From NCBI GenBank assembly GCA_034509755.1, contig CM067546.1, positions 17,962,615-18,026,614 of the forward strand: a stretch of 64,000 bases of DNA. The letters are read 5' to 3'. The notes below the pieces were generated by a model. It worked only from the letters and a program-made list of their open reading frames with translations. It had not been told where the DNA came from and made no database searches. Each line of letters starts with the position of its first letter. Position 1 is the first letter of the stretch. This document shows, in pieces, positions 1 to 13,073 of this stretch. The translations under genes were made by a program, and so were the position numbers. This DNA comes from Anisodus tanguticus (lineage: Eukaryota > Streptophyta > Magnoliopsida > Solanales > Solanaceae).

Positions 1-3000
1 GTGTGTTCATAAAACTGCATCTAATTAGTTTAAATAACTTAGACTAGCATAATGACTTAACTGTTATCCTTTTAAGATGATGTTTGTGTTTTGTTTGATA
101 ATAGTTAAAGGATTTGAGTATAACAAGCAGCCACAAGTATGTCTAGTAGAACTATGAAGCACATCTGGAAACTTGTTAAGAGTAGGTCTGTTTCATCTAG
201 TTAACTTAGGGATATTGTAAACCTAATACAGGTGTGGAGTGATTTATTTTGGCTATGATGTGTGTTTTATGGATCTGTATGTTCAGAATATAAGACATGC
301 CTTTCTTTCCTTTTGTGTTTAGTTTGGAATAAATCTAGATGTGATATGCTTAACGTGATTGAAATTTGTACTGAGTTGATCTTAAGAGTAATAACTAGAT
401 GCTAGATAGTTAAATAACTTGTAAAACCTCATGTGGAACTCGTTTTAAACTCCTAAATGTCATTCAAGATCTCTTAAGAGCATATTTAGGTTTGAAATGA
501 TTCAAAGTAGTTGTTGACTAATGATTTCGAGGATAAAGATCTGTCTAGGCTTTGAATCATATCAGCTCTATGTTTAAGCCTAGTTTAAGCTAAGAAATGG
601 AAGTAAGGGACTTGTTTAGTTCATCTTTTAAATGACATTACTGTTTTGAGGCTTTAATGAACTTAATATGAATGTAAGGTGCTCTGTTATATGTTGAAGA
701 GTAAGTTTAGTTCATACTATGTTCAAAAAATGCATCTGTTAGACTATGATAAGTCTAATATGAGAGTTGCATTTTCCTTGATGTTTTGCTATCTTGCTTG
801 CATATGTCTTGTGTCCATTTCTACCATTTTAAGCTTAATATAGGTCTAATATAGTCCGTTTAGTTCAGCTTAGCTTTGTTACATGAATTATGTGGTGTAT
901 GTGCACTTATTTGATATTTTTGTAAAATTCAGAACCTATGTTGTGTTCATTTTGAATCATGAAATGCTAGCATGTTGAGTCTGTCCACCTTAGAGAGTCT
1001 AGTTATGGTTTAAGCCAAAGTGACCATCATATGCTATGATGAACCTTGGTTGTAAGTACTTTGTTTCATGTATGCTAGACTAATACCATATACAACTATG
1101 TCATGTCTGCATCCATATGAATTTAAGCCCTGTTAAGTAGTCCTGTTAGCATTTTAGTCTAAGTTAATGCGCGAAGTCTTTCTAAATCTTATATGAGTTC
1201 ATGCCTGCCTATTTTAGGATTTTTAGCTGTTAATTTCAAACTAAGTAACCCTTAATGCCTATTGAAGTTATGTCCTGCTTTATGAATCATGTTGTATGTT
1301 CTGAATCACATGTTTAAGGTATTAGTAGCTAACAGTCATGCCATGTCTATATTCATGTTGGTTTAAAGTCTGTTGAGTTAGTTTGCTTATGCCATAATCT
1401 GAGTTGAAAGAGTCTAGGAACTGAAATATTATATTATGCTTGTGTGTGAAGTGAATGAGAGTCCCTCCTATTACATACTCATGTTGGATTTGTTAAGACT
1501 AGATCACTTAGTTGATCACTTAGCTAAAAATGAGACTTTAAAGCTGAAGTTGTGTGTCGTATGTTTTAATGTCTGGTTTAACTAGTACATGCCTAGATTA
1601 ATCCCATGCTAACTTATGGTTAATATGGCCATCTGTTGAAATCAGTGTTAAATGCCTTGATATGTATCTGTTTGGTTAGAAAATGAATTGCATCATATCT
1701 GTTAGCCTAAAGAGGTATATAAAAGATCAACTTGCATATTTGACATGTTTAAATAAAGTAATAATTAGGCTCTTAGCTTAAGATCATGCACTGCCTACTG
1801 TGATAACTTTAAATCATGTCCTATGCTACTTTTAAATCCTGTAATGACTAAGAATCTCTAAGTTGCCAACATATTGTGACTTAGCTTGAGTAAAGCCTTT
1901 TGTTTGGTCCTGTTTACCTGGTGTTAGTTCTACATTTTTTTTGTTTAAGCCCGTTGATGCCAATGTGATTGTTATTTAAGCTAAATTGATCGTGTCACTA
2001 CTACCTGAGAGTATATGTGATATGAGTTTATAAACTGGATAATTTAACATAATAGGGCATATGAAAACTATCTAAGTGATCTAATTACTTTGGCCAATAT
2101 GCTATCTTGTTTCCTGAATGTTAAAATGTATGACTGACTTGCTTAAGTTTGAAACTATGAAGCATATAGATAGGTTCAGAATCTGTGATGTATATGAATG
2201 TATGCCTCTTATCTTTTTCCTTCATTTTGCCATCATATAGTGTTTGTTTGATGTATATGTATATGCTTGATATATACCAGGGTATATGGATTGTAACCAT
2301 ATATACTTTGGTCCAGTATATCACCTGTGTATGTCAATGGAAGCTCACTCATCTTAAATACAATTGGGCTTGGGCCAACCCTCCATCATTATAATCTTCC
2401 TCCCTTGACTATTTAAGGTTTGGTTCTTGGGCTTTGCCCATTTTGTTTTCCTCTTTTCTTTGAACACATCTCCTTTGTTTGTTTCCTGGGCTAAGCCCAT
2501 ACATGTTGTGATTCTTTTATGTTTGTACATTGCTTGAACTGGGCTCAACCCAAATATGATGTTGTTCATAACATAAATTCAATGTTGGGCTCAATCCAAT
2601 ATATTGCGATTACACTGAATAATTCATATATTGGATTGTCCTGTCGTGAGTTATTCTTGGCCCATGAGTGGCATTTCTTTTCACATGTTTATTTCTTAGC
2701 TGATTTTTGTGATGTGTGTGTAAGATATTTACAAATCTTTGCATTTAAATTAGGCAACTCTAGATACCTTCTAACCAGAATTTTCTTTTTCCTCTTCTCT
2801 TCTTCCTTGCACGCAATGGGACGGGCCATTTGGGCCAAAGCATCACTTACCCATTTGGGCTAAAGGCCCAACAGCTTCATTTCATCGAGTCCGGGCAGTA
2901 GTTGCGCATGAACGCCCAAATATGGGTGAAAATAGTCAACTGTTGGGCTTAGTAGGCCCACCAGCCTAACTTCTGTCTTTATTTTCAGGATTTTATTTTA

Positions 3001-4053
3001 TATGATTGTGATTGTATTTGGTAAAAATACTTGATATATTAATCTTGAAACCCATATGATTATGACTTGGGATTAGGCAAAACGATACTTACATCGTTTA
3101 GAACGGATAGTCACTAAAACTGTTTTCAAGTCTTCCCTTAAATGATACATATGTATGTTTTGCATAATAAAACTAATTGATTTTTAACGGGCTGCTTTTC
3201 TGGAAAGGGCTGTTGGCATTGAAAAAAATTGGGCCGAGTAAATGAAACCGGACTGTTTTTAGGAGAAAAGAAAGTTGAAAACATGGATAAAAATGAATTT
3301 CCAAAACTAATTTTAAATGGGAATTGGGTTAAGTTTTGCAACCATTAAGGATTGTTTTGGGCCAAGCCCAACTCATTTGATTGCTAAAATAATAGAAGAA
3401 AGGCCATTTATAAGCCCAAGTTTGAGATAACGGTTTGGAATGTGAGTTGACCTTCAATAATAACAAAAGAGAAAAAGACACTGTATTTCATTTCTATTGA
3501 AAACCCATGGCATGTTATTTCAAACAGACTGCTCTTTTTTCTTTAAAAGATTTTCAAAGAAACGTACAAGGATATTGGACAAACCATTAGACTAAAAATA
3601 GTGGGCTTCTACTCAAATTAAACTTTGAGTGTGCCTTAGTCCGAAAATAGATTGATTAAATTACCTCTATATGGACTTTTTCAAGCAGAACTCAACTCTT
3701 TAATTTTCAAAACTCCCTTTCAAATTTGAAATAAAAAATGAGATGACATGTTATGATTTTTGCGGAAAGTAAACACTTTTAAAGCAATTTTTAACAACTA
3801 AACCTACTATAGAACCCGAAGGTGAACCGTATTATACGGATCCTTAATACCGGAGTGTCTAACATCTTCCTCGGGGATCACTAGAACCCTTAGCTCGAAC
3901 TCTGGTTTAAAAAAGATTTTTCACAGATTTTGAATAAATCCTTTTCCCGGTTTTCCTAATTTTTTTTATAAATTAAGTGGCGACTCTAAAAAATAAATAT
4001 TTCCAACAACCTCTTAGTAGTTTTTATGTCTCTCGTAAAAGTGAACTGTAACA
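1..4053 (+). repeat. Ogre/Tat-type LTR, 3' part (5' end outside window)
   Basis: The last 300 bases match the end of the complete LTR at 9247-13073. They share a 'taataccgg..tg' block near 3848, 'gtggcgactctaaaa' near 3978, a stretch with 'agtagtttttatgtctc' and the terminal 'gtgaactgtaaca' ending at 4053. The body (about 1-2300) is the same T-rich, 'gtttag/atgtt'-rich sequence seen in that copy. It is plus-strand, while the ORF1 remnant immediately to its right is minus-strand. It is therefore not the LTR of that ORF and is best read as a solo or truncated LTR inserted there. Short open frames inside it (for example 2519-2863) show no domain. Boundaries are seen on the right only; the left boundary and target duplication lie outside the window. 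Confidence 0.7.
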
Positions 4054-5900
4054 GGCTTGATAAGGGCTTCCTACGTATCCCTCTTGAGACATCAGGTCGG
4101 ACGTATTTTCTTTTACATAAAAAGAGAAGGGATAACATTTGATTCATAAGGGGTGCCTAAGACTACCCAAAATGTGACTTCTCCTTGAAGTCATGGTGGG
4201 TTGTCACCCTTATAACCGCGCATTCAGCCATGGGCCCTAACATCTTAGTAGTAGGGAGGGAGAACCACCCACATCTCCCAGTTGTTGACCAAATGCTCGA
4301 GCTCGAACTTTAAAGTTTCACATTCTTTAATATCATGACTCGATGCTCCCGACTGATACAAATAACCTTCTTTCTTATTGGGTTTGCGGGATGATGTTTT
4401 TTAAATGGTCCCTATGGGACAGATCTTCTCACTAATGACCAATTTCTGGAAGATGCTAGCGTATGAGTCCTCAAAAATGGTGAAGTCATATCGCCAGAGT
4501 TGGACATCGAGGTTGATGCTCTCCATTGGAGTGATCGGGTCATGTACCAACAATGAGTGTGGTCCCCAAATGTGATGGACTGCTACGTTATCAATCATTA
4601 TTACTACCCTTCTCCTAAGGGCTATGCACTAATTGGTAGTGTGTCCGGGCTGATTCATATAGAACACACATCTCTTATGGGCATAGGCTAGAGCGTATGG
4701 CAGGAGTTTTCATCGCTAGGATGTGTGGTCCCTATTTCACTCATGGTCTCATAGTCTATGAACATGGAACGGGTACTATGGTGGCCTGGAAAAGACAATC
4801 ATTAGCTTTGAAAGTGACCGCCCACCAAATTGGGGAAGATGCTCGGCCTGATGTCAATGGTGTTTCGTCGCATTCATGAACAATGGCAGAGGTTGCGATA
4901 GTGCATTTTTGGATTGCTGGGTTTCAAATTCTTCCATCAACATCTTAGTCTTAGGAGTCCCTGGATTTCCTGAAAGGGGTGTGTAGTTCTTCACCATTCC
5001 TTTCACCTCTTTTGAGAGGTTGTTATTGTAGTACTTATCAGGGCTGGTTCCTTCAGGGGGATTCCCCACCAGACCCAGAATATAGTCAGCTTCTTTGATC
5101 TTAGACTTGACCAGATTGACATTTCTCTCCAGACTGGTATCCTTTCTCAGAGTGATTCCTCGCTCTTTTCTCCACTGCTCAAATTGACGATGGGTGTGTT
5201 GGTGCTTGAGTTGCGTCAGGCATCCATCCCAGGAAAGTCCACCTTTTGGAAGAAACAACCGGATTAGGTGAGTAGGATACATTTTGGGGAGATGGGGCTT
5301 TGGTAGTCCGAGGCATATAAGTGTTTTTCTTTTTGGGGTGGTTCCCAGAACGCCGAATCAATCATATTCAAAAGAAATGCGTGAAAGCACATAAGCATAT
5401 ATTTTTCACAAAATCACATAATTGTAATATAAAGCTATGCGCATTCTTGAGACCTTTTTACACCAAGGTCTTTCTAAACGTTTGAACATGATTGCGCCAA
5501 TTTGTTAAATCAAACAATTGCCCTCATAATCATAATTCATTAATAATAATATTTCCCCGAGGGGTTACAAAAGATAATTAAAATCATAAATCAATAGAAA
5601 TGTCATATGGTGGCTGAGGATGATCCCCTGTCTGTCTGAGCTCTCATGGCCCTTTCGAAGGGCGGTCTAGATCCGGAGGTGCGTCGATGTCAGCAAAGCA
5701 CTCAACATGTACCCTTTCTCTCTAAATGGCAATTGCGTTGTCTCGTCCATCTTCAGTCTCATCCGATCCTCGAGTTCCTCCAAACACTCGTGTGTTCTCT
5801 CTAACTCTTGGTCCATACTAGTTATGACGGCCTTGTCATGCTCTATCTTCTCCAAATACTTGACATCCCTGTCATCAGCTCGCCTCTAAATCATACGGGC
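4054..5900 (-). pseudogene. Ogre-type ORF1 C-terminal / gag-like remnant
   Basis: Read on the minus strand this continues the DUF7745-like region at 5928-6760. First comes a charged coiled-coil-like stretch (5667-5855, with 'ELERTHECLEELEDRMRL'). Next is an open segment at 4854-5282 containing 'RQFEQWRKERGITLRKDTS'. Then come two cysteine/histidine stretches resembling decayed gag knuckles, near 4620-4690 ('CVFYMNQPGHTT') and near 4290-4400 ('SSHDIKECETLKFELEHL'). Stops and frame changes separate all the pieces, so nothing full-length can be made. Family knowledge: Tat/Ogre elements carry an extra ORF1 before gag-pol, and the order fits. The gag assignment of the left part is an inference from weak motif similarity. 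Confidence 0.5.
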
Positions 5901-5927
5901 TTTAACCTCAGTCTTGGACTCTATATT

Positions 5928-6780
5928 TTAGATATGATGGTAGAGGTTGATCCCTGGAGTGACAGTACCATGTAAGTCTGTTCTTAACCAATCCTTATAA
6001 TCCTTATCGCACCTTAGGCAAATTCTATCCTCGGCAACAGTACTCGGCCCCCATATCAGACGGTTGTTCAACTCTCGGATGTACTCCCGAGTATCTCGGA
6101 TTTTCTCTTCTTCATAATCAATCATGTACCATCCCATGTTCCCTACTTGGGGTACCTCTTGTTTTCTCAAAAACTGTCTCAAGACCCATGCTGGTGCATA
6201 AGGGCAAACCCCTTGAATACCCATGAGTGGTAAAAATTGACACTTTCTTCCCCGAACCACAAATCATTCTAAGATGAAGTCTGAAAACCTCCATTGTATT
6301 TTCTCTTCTTTGAGCCCCGAGAAAAAGATAAACCATTCTTTTTTGGTTCTATGACTAAAATTCGGGCAGTGATCCTTAAGATCATCTTTTCTACTTTCAC
6401 TGGGTAGGTATGGTGGTCCTTCAGATTTTTGTAGATGTTTTAGGATCCACCATTTTAGCAACAGATTGTACCCTTGGAAATACCTAAATTGTTTTCTACA
6501 TCGACCTAAGGCTCAGTACATATCGACAAGGATGATTGAGACTAGGTCGAAATACTTGGTTTCTCCATTTGTGGTTATGCCATGGAAAATGGCATGGCTG
6601 ACTGAAATGACTCGGGTATCTATGGCAAGATGTATGTTTTGGGGGAACATCATAAGTCTCAACAGACAAATATGAAGGCTAGGGGTCGGGTGGCTTCCCA
6701 ATCCTTAAAAGTGTGGAATTCTAAGGAATACTCTATGAATCCTCATTTGGTTCCAAAGCAACAATATAAATCTCAGAATG
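5928..6780 (-). pseudogene. DUF7745-like domain of Ogre-type ORF1 (broken)
   Basis: Minus-strand pieces keep the order of the plant DUF7745 domain. These are 'DWEATRPLAFIFVC' near 6690, then 'MMFPQNIHLAIDTRVISV' (6513-6701 frame), 'KYFDLVSIILVDMY', 'LLLKWWILKHL' near 6430-6460, 'KKEWFIFFSGLKEEKIQWRF' at 6264-6461, and 'LPLMGIQGVCPYAPAWVLRQF' shifted in frame at 5928-6260. At least two frame changes and several stops occur. The domain is common in Ogre/Tat retrotransposon ORF1 proteins and their relatives; its biochemical role is unknown to me. The N-terminal third is missing here. The probable start of the same ORF lies beyond the inserted element A, at 18986. Confidence 0.65.
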
Positions 6781-6820
6781 CTAATGAGGTTCATAGATCC
6801 AATGGGCTTTGCTAAGGAAA

Positions 6821-8623
6821 GCATATATATATATATATAATCATCTGACTAACACCCCGAAGAAAATGGGGCTCACCAATAGCTGATACTGAGACAAATC
6901 ATAATGAGTAGATCCGTCGTCCTGAAACTTAGTACCTGCACTGTGAAGTGTAGGCCTCGGGAAAAAGGATGTTAGTACATTTGAATTGTATTGTATGTAA
7001 AGCAACTGAAAGAATAAACAGACACATGAAATAATAGGAATATGAAACTGAAACTGAAACTGAAACTGAAACATGAGCATGAGCATAATCTAGCACGAGT
7101 ATAAAACATGTGTAAAATTTGTAAAGCTATGTATCTGTATATATGTGTATATGTATATATGTATATCTGTGGGGAGAGCAGTAGCATAACTGACAATATG
7201 AATCACTACGCGGGTACGTGAAGTCTGGTACCTGGCCCAACCCAGTAAAGCAATCACATACCTTGCCGAGGTATGAGACATGAACATGGCATGAAAGGAT
7301 ACAATCTGCAATCTGAATGTATCATCCTCTTGCGGAGAGACCCTTATCCTATAGTGATATACGTAGTTTCAGGCTATTTGAGCCTTCTCGGTAACTATGC
7401 AACTCCCAAAACATGTACTTGAAAATACTGGCTTGTAAGCCCATGGGTTTTATGAAAGCAACTTGTAAAGCATAGTTTGAAATAATAATTTATTATGTAA
7501 AATAGATATATCATATAACTTGAATAAATCATGTAAAACATGTAAAATTTCATGGATTGGGTGATATTGATCATAACTTATAACTTGGGAACACATCAAA
7601 TTTAAACATGTGTTCATGGATTACAGACAGGTTCATGACAGTCACAATAGCATATCATGAATGTAATTAACGAAGTAAAGATATAGCATGAGACATATTT
7701 ATACATGTATATAGCATTATCATGAACTTGAGTAAAACTCTAGATTATGGAAATTCATGATTTCATGGATAACTGTGGTATGGGAAAGAACAATGATGTT
7801 CCCACACATAGATATAATCTCTACATACCTCAGTCACTCTAAACTTGAATGAAAGGTCTGAACTTTTGAAGAAGAAACCCAAAGCTCTGAACTTGAAACC
7901 TTGAGAAGGGTTTTCTTAAAAACCCTAAGATTATAACATAGAAATCTTGTTAAGAATTGATGTATAAGTGTTAGAATTACATAGGAATATATGGGAGAGA
8001 CATACCTTGATGTGGGAGGATGAGGAGAGGAGATAAAAGCCATGATAGGGATTTGTAGAACTGAAATATGGAATAAAATTAGGGAAAATGCGACTTTAAA
8101 TGAGTTTTGGGAGCATATGCATTGGCATCCGCATCGCGGATGGACATCTGCGGCCATGGATGCTTCCTCACATCAAAACATAAGGTTTGTAACTTTGGGA
8201 CATACATTTGGCCCAAAATGCGATGGGCTATGCATCGCAGAATGTGTTATGTGTCGTATATCACATATATGCCTCCAGTGGACTACTCTGTGACCCTTAA
8301 ACACAATAGTTATGAAATTTAGTACAGATGTTCGTTTACCTCCACAATATACCGTTGGAAAGGAATTTCAAATGGCTACAACTTTCATAAAGGAAGTATT
8401 CCCAAATTACTTATATAATTTTCTGAATACTCTCTTGAAATGAGGCCTTGTGCAAACTCACTCGAAAATATGCTCCGTAGAGTACCTTCCTATTATACTT
8501 TGCCCAAAGACTCTTCTTAATACTTGATTAGTTTTCAAAAAAAAATCCTATACTCCTCATTTTGGTTTTATTACATTTCCATCACACGGGTAAAGCCTTA
8601 GACTGAAGGTATGAGGTGTTACA
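6821..8623 (-). repeat. 3' LTR of element A, missing about 315 bp
   Basis: Aligns by eye with 17101-18924: the same 'ctgactaacacccc', 'ctcaccaatagctgata', 'ggcggag..gacccttat', 'aagaagaaaccc.aagctc' and terminal 'ggtatgaggtgttaca'. The homology starts exactly at a TA microsatellite (about 6822-6839), which corresponds to the TA tract near 17101-17114 in the other LTR. The first roughly 315 bp of the LTR (16787-17100 in the intact copy) are absent, and DUF7745 sequence follows directly. A (GAAACT)n run at about 7042-7070 is longer here than in the other copy. Confidence 0.8.
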
Positions 8624-9246
8624 ATATCTCCCACTTAGGATCATTCGTCTTCGAATGATGGATCATAGTTAGGAATATGACTAACTCTGGAATTTTTACA
8701 AAATTTTGGTCAGAGTATCTTTTGTAAATAGTACTATCTCAACATTTATCAAACACCTGACAGCTAACCATAGAAAAACACAAGCCTCACAAGGAATCAT
8801 AACACGCATGACATGACCCTACATGGTAGCTGAAGCATGGACGTGACTGGCATGAATACTGAGTTGGCTTGAATACGTGAATACCAACTATCATGAATAC
8901 AAGTATGGCATGAACACATTGATATTGAACTGAATGAATACATGAATACGATATATGGGATTTAGAAAAGAATTTGTAGTCACGAATGACATGAGTACTG
9001 GAACATAAGCATGAAAATTACATGATTACATGGACGTGAGGAGCTTGACATGGGACATGAATATATGAAGACTGACAGACATGGATACATGAGTGCTAAA
9101 CTGATATGAGATATGAATACGTGTTAACATGGATATCATAACATGATATTTGATTGCCGAAAAGATGAATGTTACAATATGAGTCTAAATGTTGAACGGA
9201 AATGGAACCTGAACACTGAACTGACATGAGGTCTGAATACTTGAGG
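8624..9246 (-). other. Polypurine tract and 3' noncoding interior of element A
   Basis: 8624-8636 reads on the minus strand as a purine tract directly before the LTR. The remainder has no open frame. It is rich in degenerate 'catgaatac / gaacatgaatac' repeats (for example near 8848, 8870, 8900 and 9110), a low-complexity block between pol and the 3' LTR. It stops at the TGAGG target site where the solo LTR was inserted. Confidence 0.6.
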
Positions 9247-12200
9247 TGTTGACACCTAATTTTTACACTACAATAATCATAGATAACTATTTAAAGTTCT
9301 CGAGTTACAAACGGAGTAGAATATAATTTTCACAAAGCGAATATGACTTTTACAAAATTATTCTGGGAGTATTTCCTCATTTCATTTGACAAAATATTAC
9401 TTGGTATATATATTGTATATCATATCCTAATTTTACAGAATTTGATCATTAATTATGATTTTGGAATTTTAACCGTGTAATTTTCTCAAAAGAATTTTCA
9501 AAATTCAAGAATTAATGTTCCGCTCTATCAATTTTGGAAAAATGTTAATTAAATGCGATAGTGGAATTACATCTTAATTTTAAGACATGTTTTTAATTTA
9601 AAGGAATTTTCTTGATTTTAATTTCTTTAATTCTAATTAGCATCAAATTTAGGCTTAAAATCGAAGCTCATAATTCAACTAGATTATTTACGAATTTATT
9701 CAGCTATTTCTTAATTTAAAATATAATCACATTTGAAAAATGTGACCACAATTAATTAAGACCCTTAAAAAGACTTGGGATGTTTTCATATCTTTTTAGT
9801 TTAATTTAGTTGAGCCTAGGCCGATTTAGGCCAAGGCTCAAGTCGTCAAAGAAAAGGAACGGGGCCAAATCCCTTCATTTCGATCCCTTTTATGACTAGG
9901 GGTTTGAGATAAACCCTAGTTGTACCCATCATCATCGTTGCCAACGATGGAAACTGCGCTTGATACGACCTCTTTTGCAGAGTTGCATGGACGAATATGG
10001 CAAGAACAATTAATGTTCTTGCCTTCTTTCACCAGTACACCACCGTAACCCACCACCCCAAGGTGAGGTAGTCCTTCTCCCTTTGTTGCTTTTTCTGTGA
10101 GCATTTATTACTCCTTGCCTCATTACGAATTCAAATCATGTATTATCATTGGTTGAGAATCCTTTTAGGGGGAATTTTCCCTCCAAAGGGAGTTCTCCCA
10201 CATCGACCTTATGGGTCTCGGCTAGGGTTTGAGGAATCCTATAAATACATACCCTTTTCCTCAGTTTTAAGGGTTTGAAACTCGATTTAGGCATTCACGT
10301 TGATTGAAAGCTATTTTCGAGTTTAAATTGGTTAAATTAATCTACGATGGGATCCAAACCATTTTCGAGGAACCCATAATTGATTAATTGGCCTTTAGAA
10401 ACTAAAACCCTCTTGTTTTTGTGTGTTTGCGAGTTATCGAGGTTATTGAAGTGAAGAACAAGCCCACCTTCGATCCTAGGCTGCCTCCACACAAAGTAAA
10501 AATGATTTCTCTTTCAATTTTCTATTTAAATTAGCTTAATATGATTTGTATGAAGTGTTTTGAGTGTTGATTTGAGTAATGACTGTTAGTTTTATTGTTA
10601 GTCAAAAACATGTTTTAGTTGTTGTTTAGGTCTGTTAGTTATAAAAGTATGTTTAGTCTGACTATTAGATTAGATATCAAGAATATTAGGTACTGTTTAT
10701 ATTAATTAAGCACGATTAGCTTGATTGTGATTGTTTAAAACTATTGGGTTAGCTATTAACGTGTGTTAATCCAAGTTACTTGTTGTTTTGAACTTCTTAG
10801 ATCAATATTCAGCATGTTTTAGATTAAATTATGTGTTGTCTTGTTAGAACATAAATTATTAGCTTTGGTTGGGTAAGATAATTGTTGGTATTTATCATTA
10901 TTTACAAATATTGTTGAAGTATATCAGGATAATTATTTGTGTTGAGTGTTCATTATACTAGATCAAGGTAATTTAATCATGTGTACATCTTTGATGTTAT
11001 AAAACATATGACCATATTAATCACAGTCTGGTATAGCATGTTTAGTCAGCTTCATTCTTTGTTTATTGGCTGCCGATGTGTGTTTAATAGAAGTCAAACT
11101 TTTAGTTTAAGGGTGGTTTTGTACAGATACCAGTCATCTAATTAGTATGACATCTAGTTTGAGGTTTACTTAATCATGTGTAATCAGTTTTAAGTGGTCA
11201 GCATGTTAGTATGGTTTGATTCTAATCATATATGAGTTGATTAAGTTAAATGGTGTTCAGAACAAAGGTCAGTCTAAACTGGTTTTAGTTGATAGGAATA
11301 ATGTATGATTATTTGTTCCATTTCAGTTAGTATGCATGTTGGTTAGGTCCATATAAGGTTTGTATGATGAAATTGCTAATATGTTTAGGTCATACTGTCA
11401 TATAAGAGTCTAAAAGATGAGGATAGGCATAAGTGACTTTGTGTTCGTGTTCTGTTAGATGTACTATATGCTTAGTATGTTCAGTTTAAACTTCTGGGGT
11501 ATGCGCTTCTGTTTAAGTTGGTTTTCCATGACTAAAATAATAAGCTCAGGAGTTTACTTTGGTGATATATGATCTGTTTTAGTTTATTTGAATGCTATAA
11601 CATGTCATCTTGAGCTTGTGTGAGTTAAAAAAATGAACTGTTAAGGATGTTGTAGACTTACATGTTGAGTGTGTTGGTTCTTGAAGTCCAATATAATTTG
11701 AACATATTGTATATGACTTTTATTATGTCATTTAGCCCCTGTTTGGGTTTAAAATGACCTTATGTGTTAAGAGCTTGGCTCAGTTGATCCTGTTTTAATC
11801 TAGACTATGTTTGACTTAACCAGAAATTGCTTGCATGATCTCTAAGTACTCTAGTTGTCCTACCCTACCCTTAGCATGTTCCCAATATCCTTCAAATGAC
11901 ATAATATGTATATGTTCACAACCACAGAAAATAACTTTACCCTTTCCTTGTATGAACAACTCAGTATCTGTCTGGTTTTGCTTATCTATGTGCTAAGGCC
12001 TGATTACTCTATGTGGATGTTGTGGATTTCCTAAGATCCTATGTTGTCCCATGCTAAATTGTTAATGTTGAATATACTGGATCGGTAGACCTAAAGGCTA
12101 AGTGTTGAACATGTTTAGCAAAAATGTTAGATCATTAAATGATTTTCAAAACCTTTGTTTAAATCTGGAAACTGGAATAACAGACTGTTTTGGTTTAAAA

Positions 12201-13073
12201 ATGAAACTGTTTGGGACATTTCAACTGGAAATGAAAATAGTTTTTGGACCAGGTAACAAACTAATTTTGGACTTTAAAAATGTGGCTTGGGCTTTGAATT
12301 AAGAATTTGAATTGGGCCTGAGTGACTGAAAAATGTGTAATTGGGCTGAAAATTGACATCTTTTATTTTAAGTTAAAATGTGGGCTAAGCCCAAACTAGA
12401 CTTGAGTTAAGCTGTAGGCTTTTGACAAGTTAGAATCAAGTTGAACTTGGGAGATACGGCATGCTAAAGAATAAAAGAAAATCATTTTCTATCTTTTTGA
12501 TGAAAAACCAACTTGTCATTTTAAGTGGAAATATACCATTTGTAAAACTTGAAAAGAATTTTTAACAAAAGATGCAAGTGTAAAAAATAGTCAATGGAGT
12601 TAGACTAAATGTGGAGTTCTACTCAAATTCACATTTGAGTATTCTTAGTTCGAAAATGAAATTGACTAAACCATCTCATGCATACTATTTTGGTGGAAGT
12701 TTTTAACTCTTTCTTTTAAATAAAACTTTGAGTTTTGAATAAATGAAAATGACAAGTTATTTTTCGGATTTTAAACTTTCAACAACTTAAATTATTTTTA
12801 AAGCATGCTATAGAATTCGTAGGTCAACCGTATTCTACAGATCTTTAATACCGGGGTGCTAACACCTTCCCCGAAGGATCATCAGAACCCTTACCTTGAC
12901 TCTAGATTAGATAGCATTTTGCAAAGGAATTTGAATACACCCTTTCACACTGATTTTCCTAATTTACCTATAAATTAGGTGGCGACTCTAAAACACATTA
13001 TCCGACTTAGAGCACCATCCAAATTCTTAGTAGCTCTTTATGTGCTCACTCGTATAAAAAGTGAATCGTAACA
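9247..13073 (+). repeat. Ogre/Tat-type solo LTR with perfect TSD
   Basis: Begins TGTTGACACC at 9247 and ends ...CGTAACA at 13073, 3827 bp. It is flanked on both sides by TGAGG (9242-9246 and 13074-13078), a perfect 5-bp target duplication. No primer-binding site, gag or pol lies next to it, so it is a solo LTR left by LTR-LTR recombination. It interrupts element A in the opposite orientation. A promoter-like block is visible: 'tctcccacatcg' near 10192 and TATAAATA at 10240-10247. Its terminal block (about 12800-13073) is shared with the LTR ending at 4053 and, in reverse, with the LTR starting at 19553. Confidence 0.9.
10240..10247 (+). promoter_or_regulatory. TATA box of the solo Ogre-type LTR
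   Basis: TATAAATA about 1 kb into the LTR, some 45 bp after 'cccacatcg'. The minus-strand Ogre LTR has a matching arrangement (TATATATAAA on the minus strand at about 32847-32856, next to 'tcccacatc'), which supports a conserved LTR core promoter. Confidence 0.55.

Noticed and set aside
2519..2863. 114-codon plus-strand open frame
   Set aside because: Lies inside the noncoding body of an Ogre-type LTR; no motif and no conserved counterpart in the other LTR copies.
1..6820. LTR at 1-4053 as the partner LTR of the ORF1 remnant at 4054-6820
   Set aside because: The LTR is plus-strand and the ORF1 remnant minus-strand; the matching 5' LTR with its primer-binding site is at 19553.
7040..7075. 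(GAAACT)n array as a CRISPR-like or regulatory repeat
   Set aside because: Simple hexamer slippage in an LTR; the other LTR has a shorter run.
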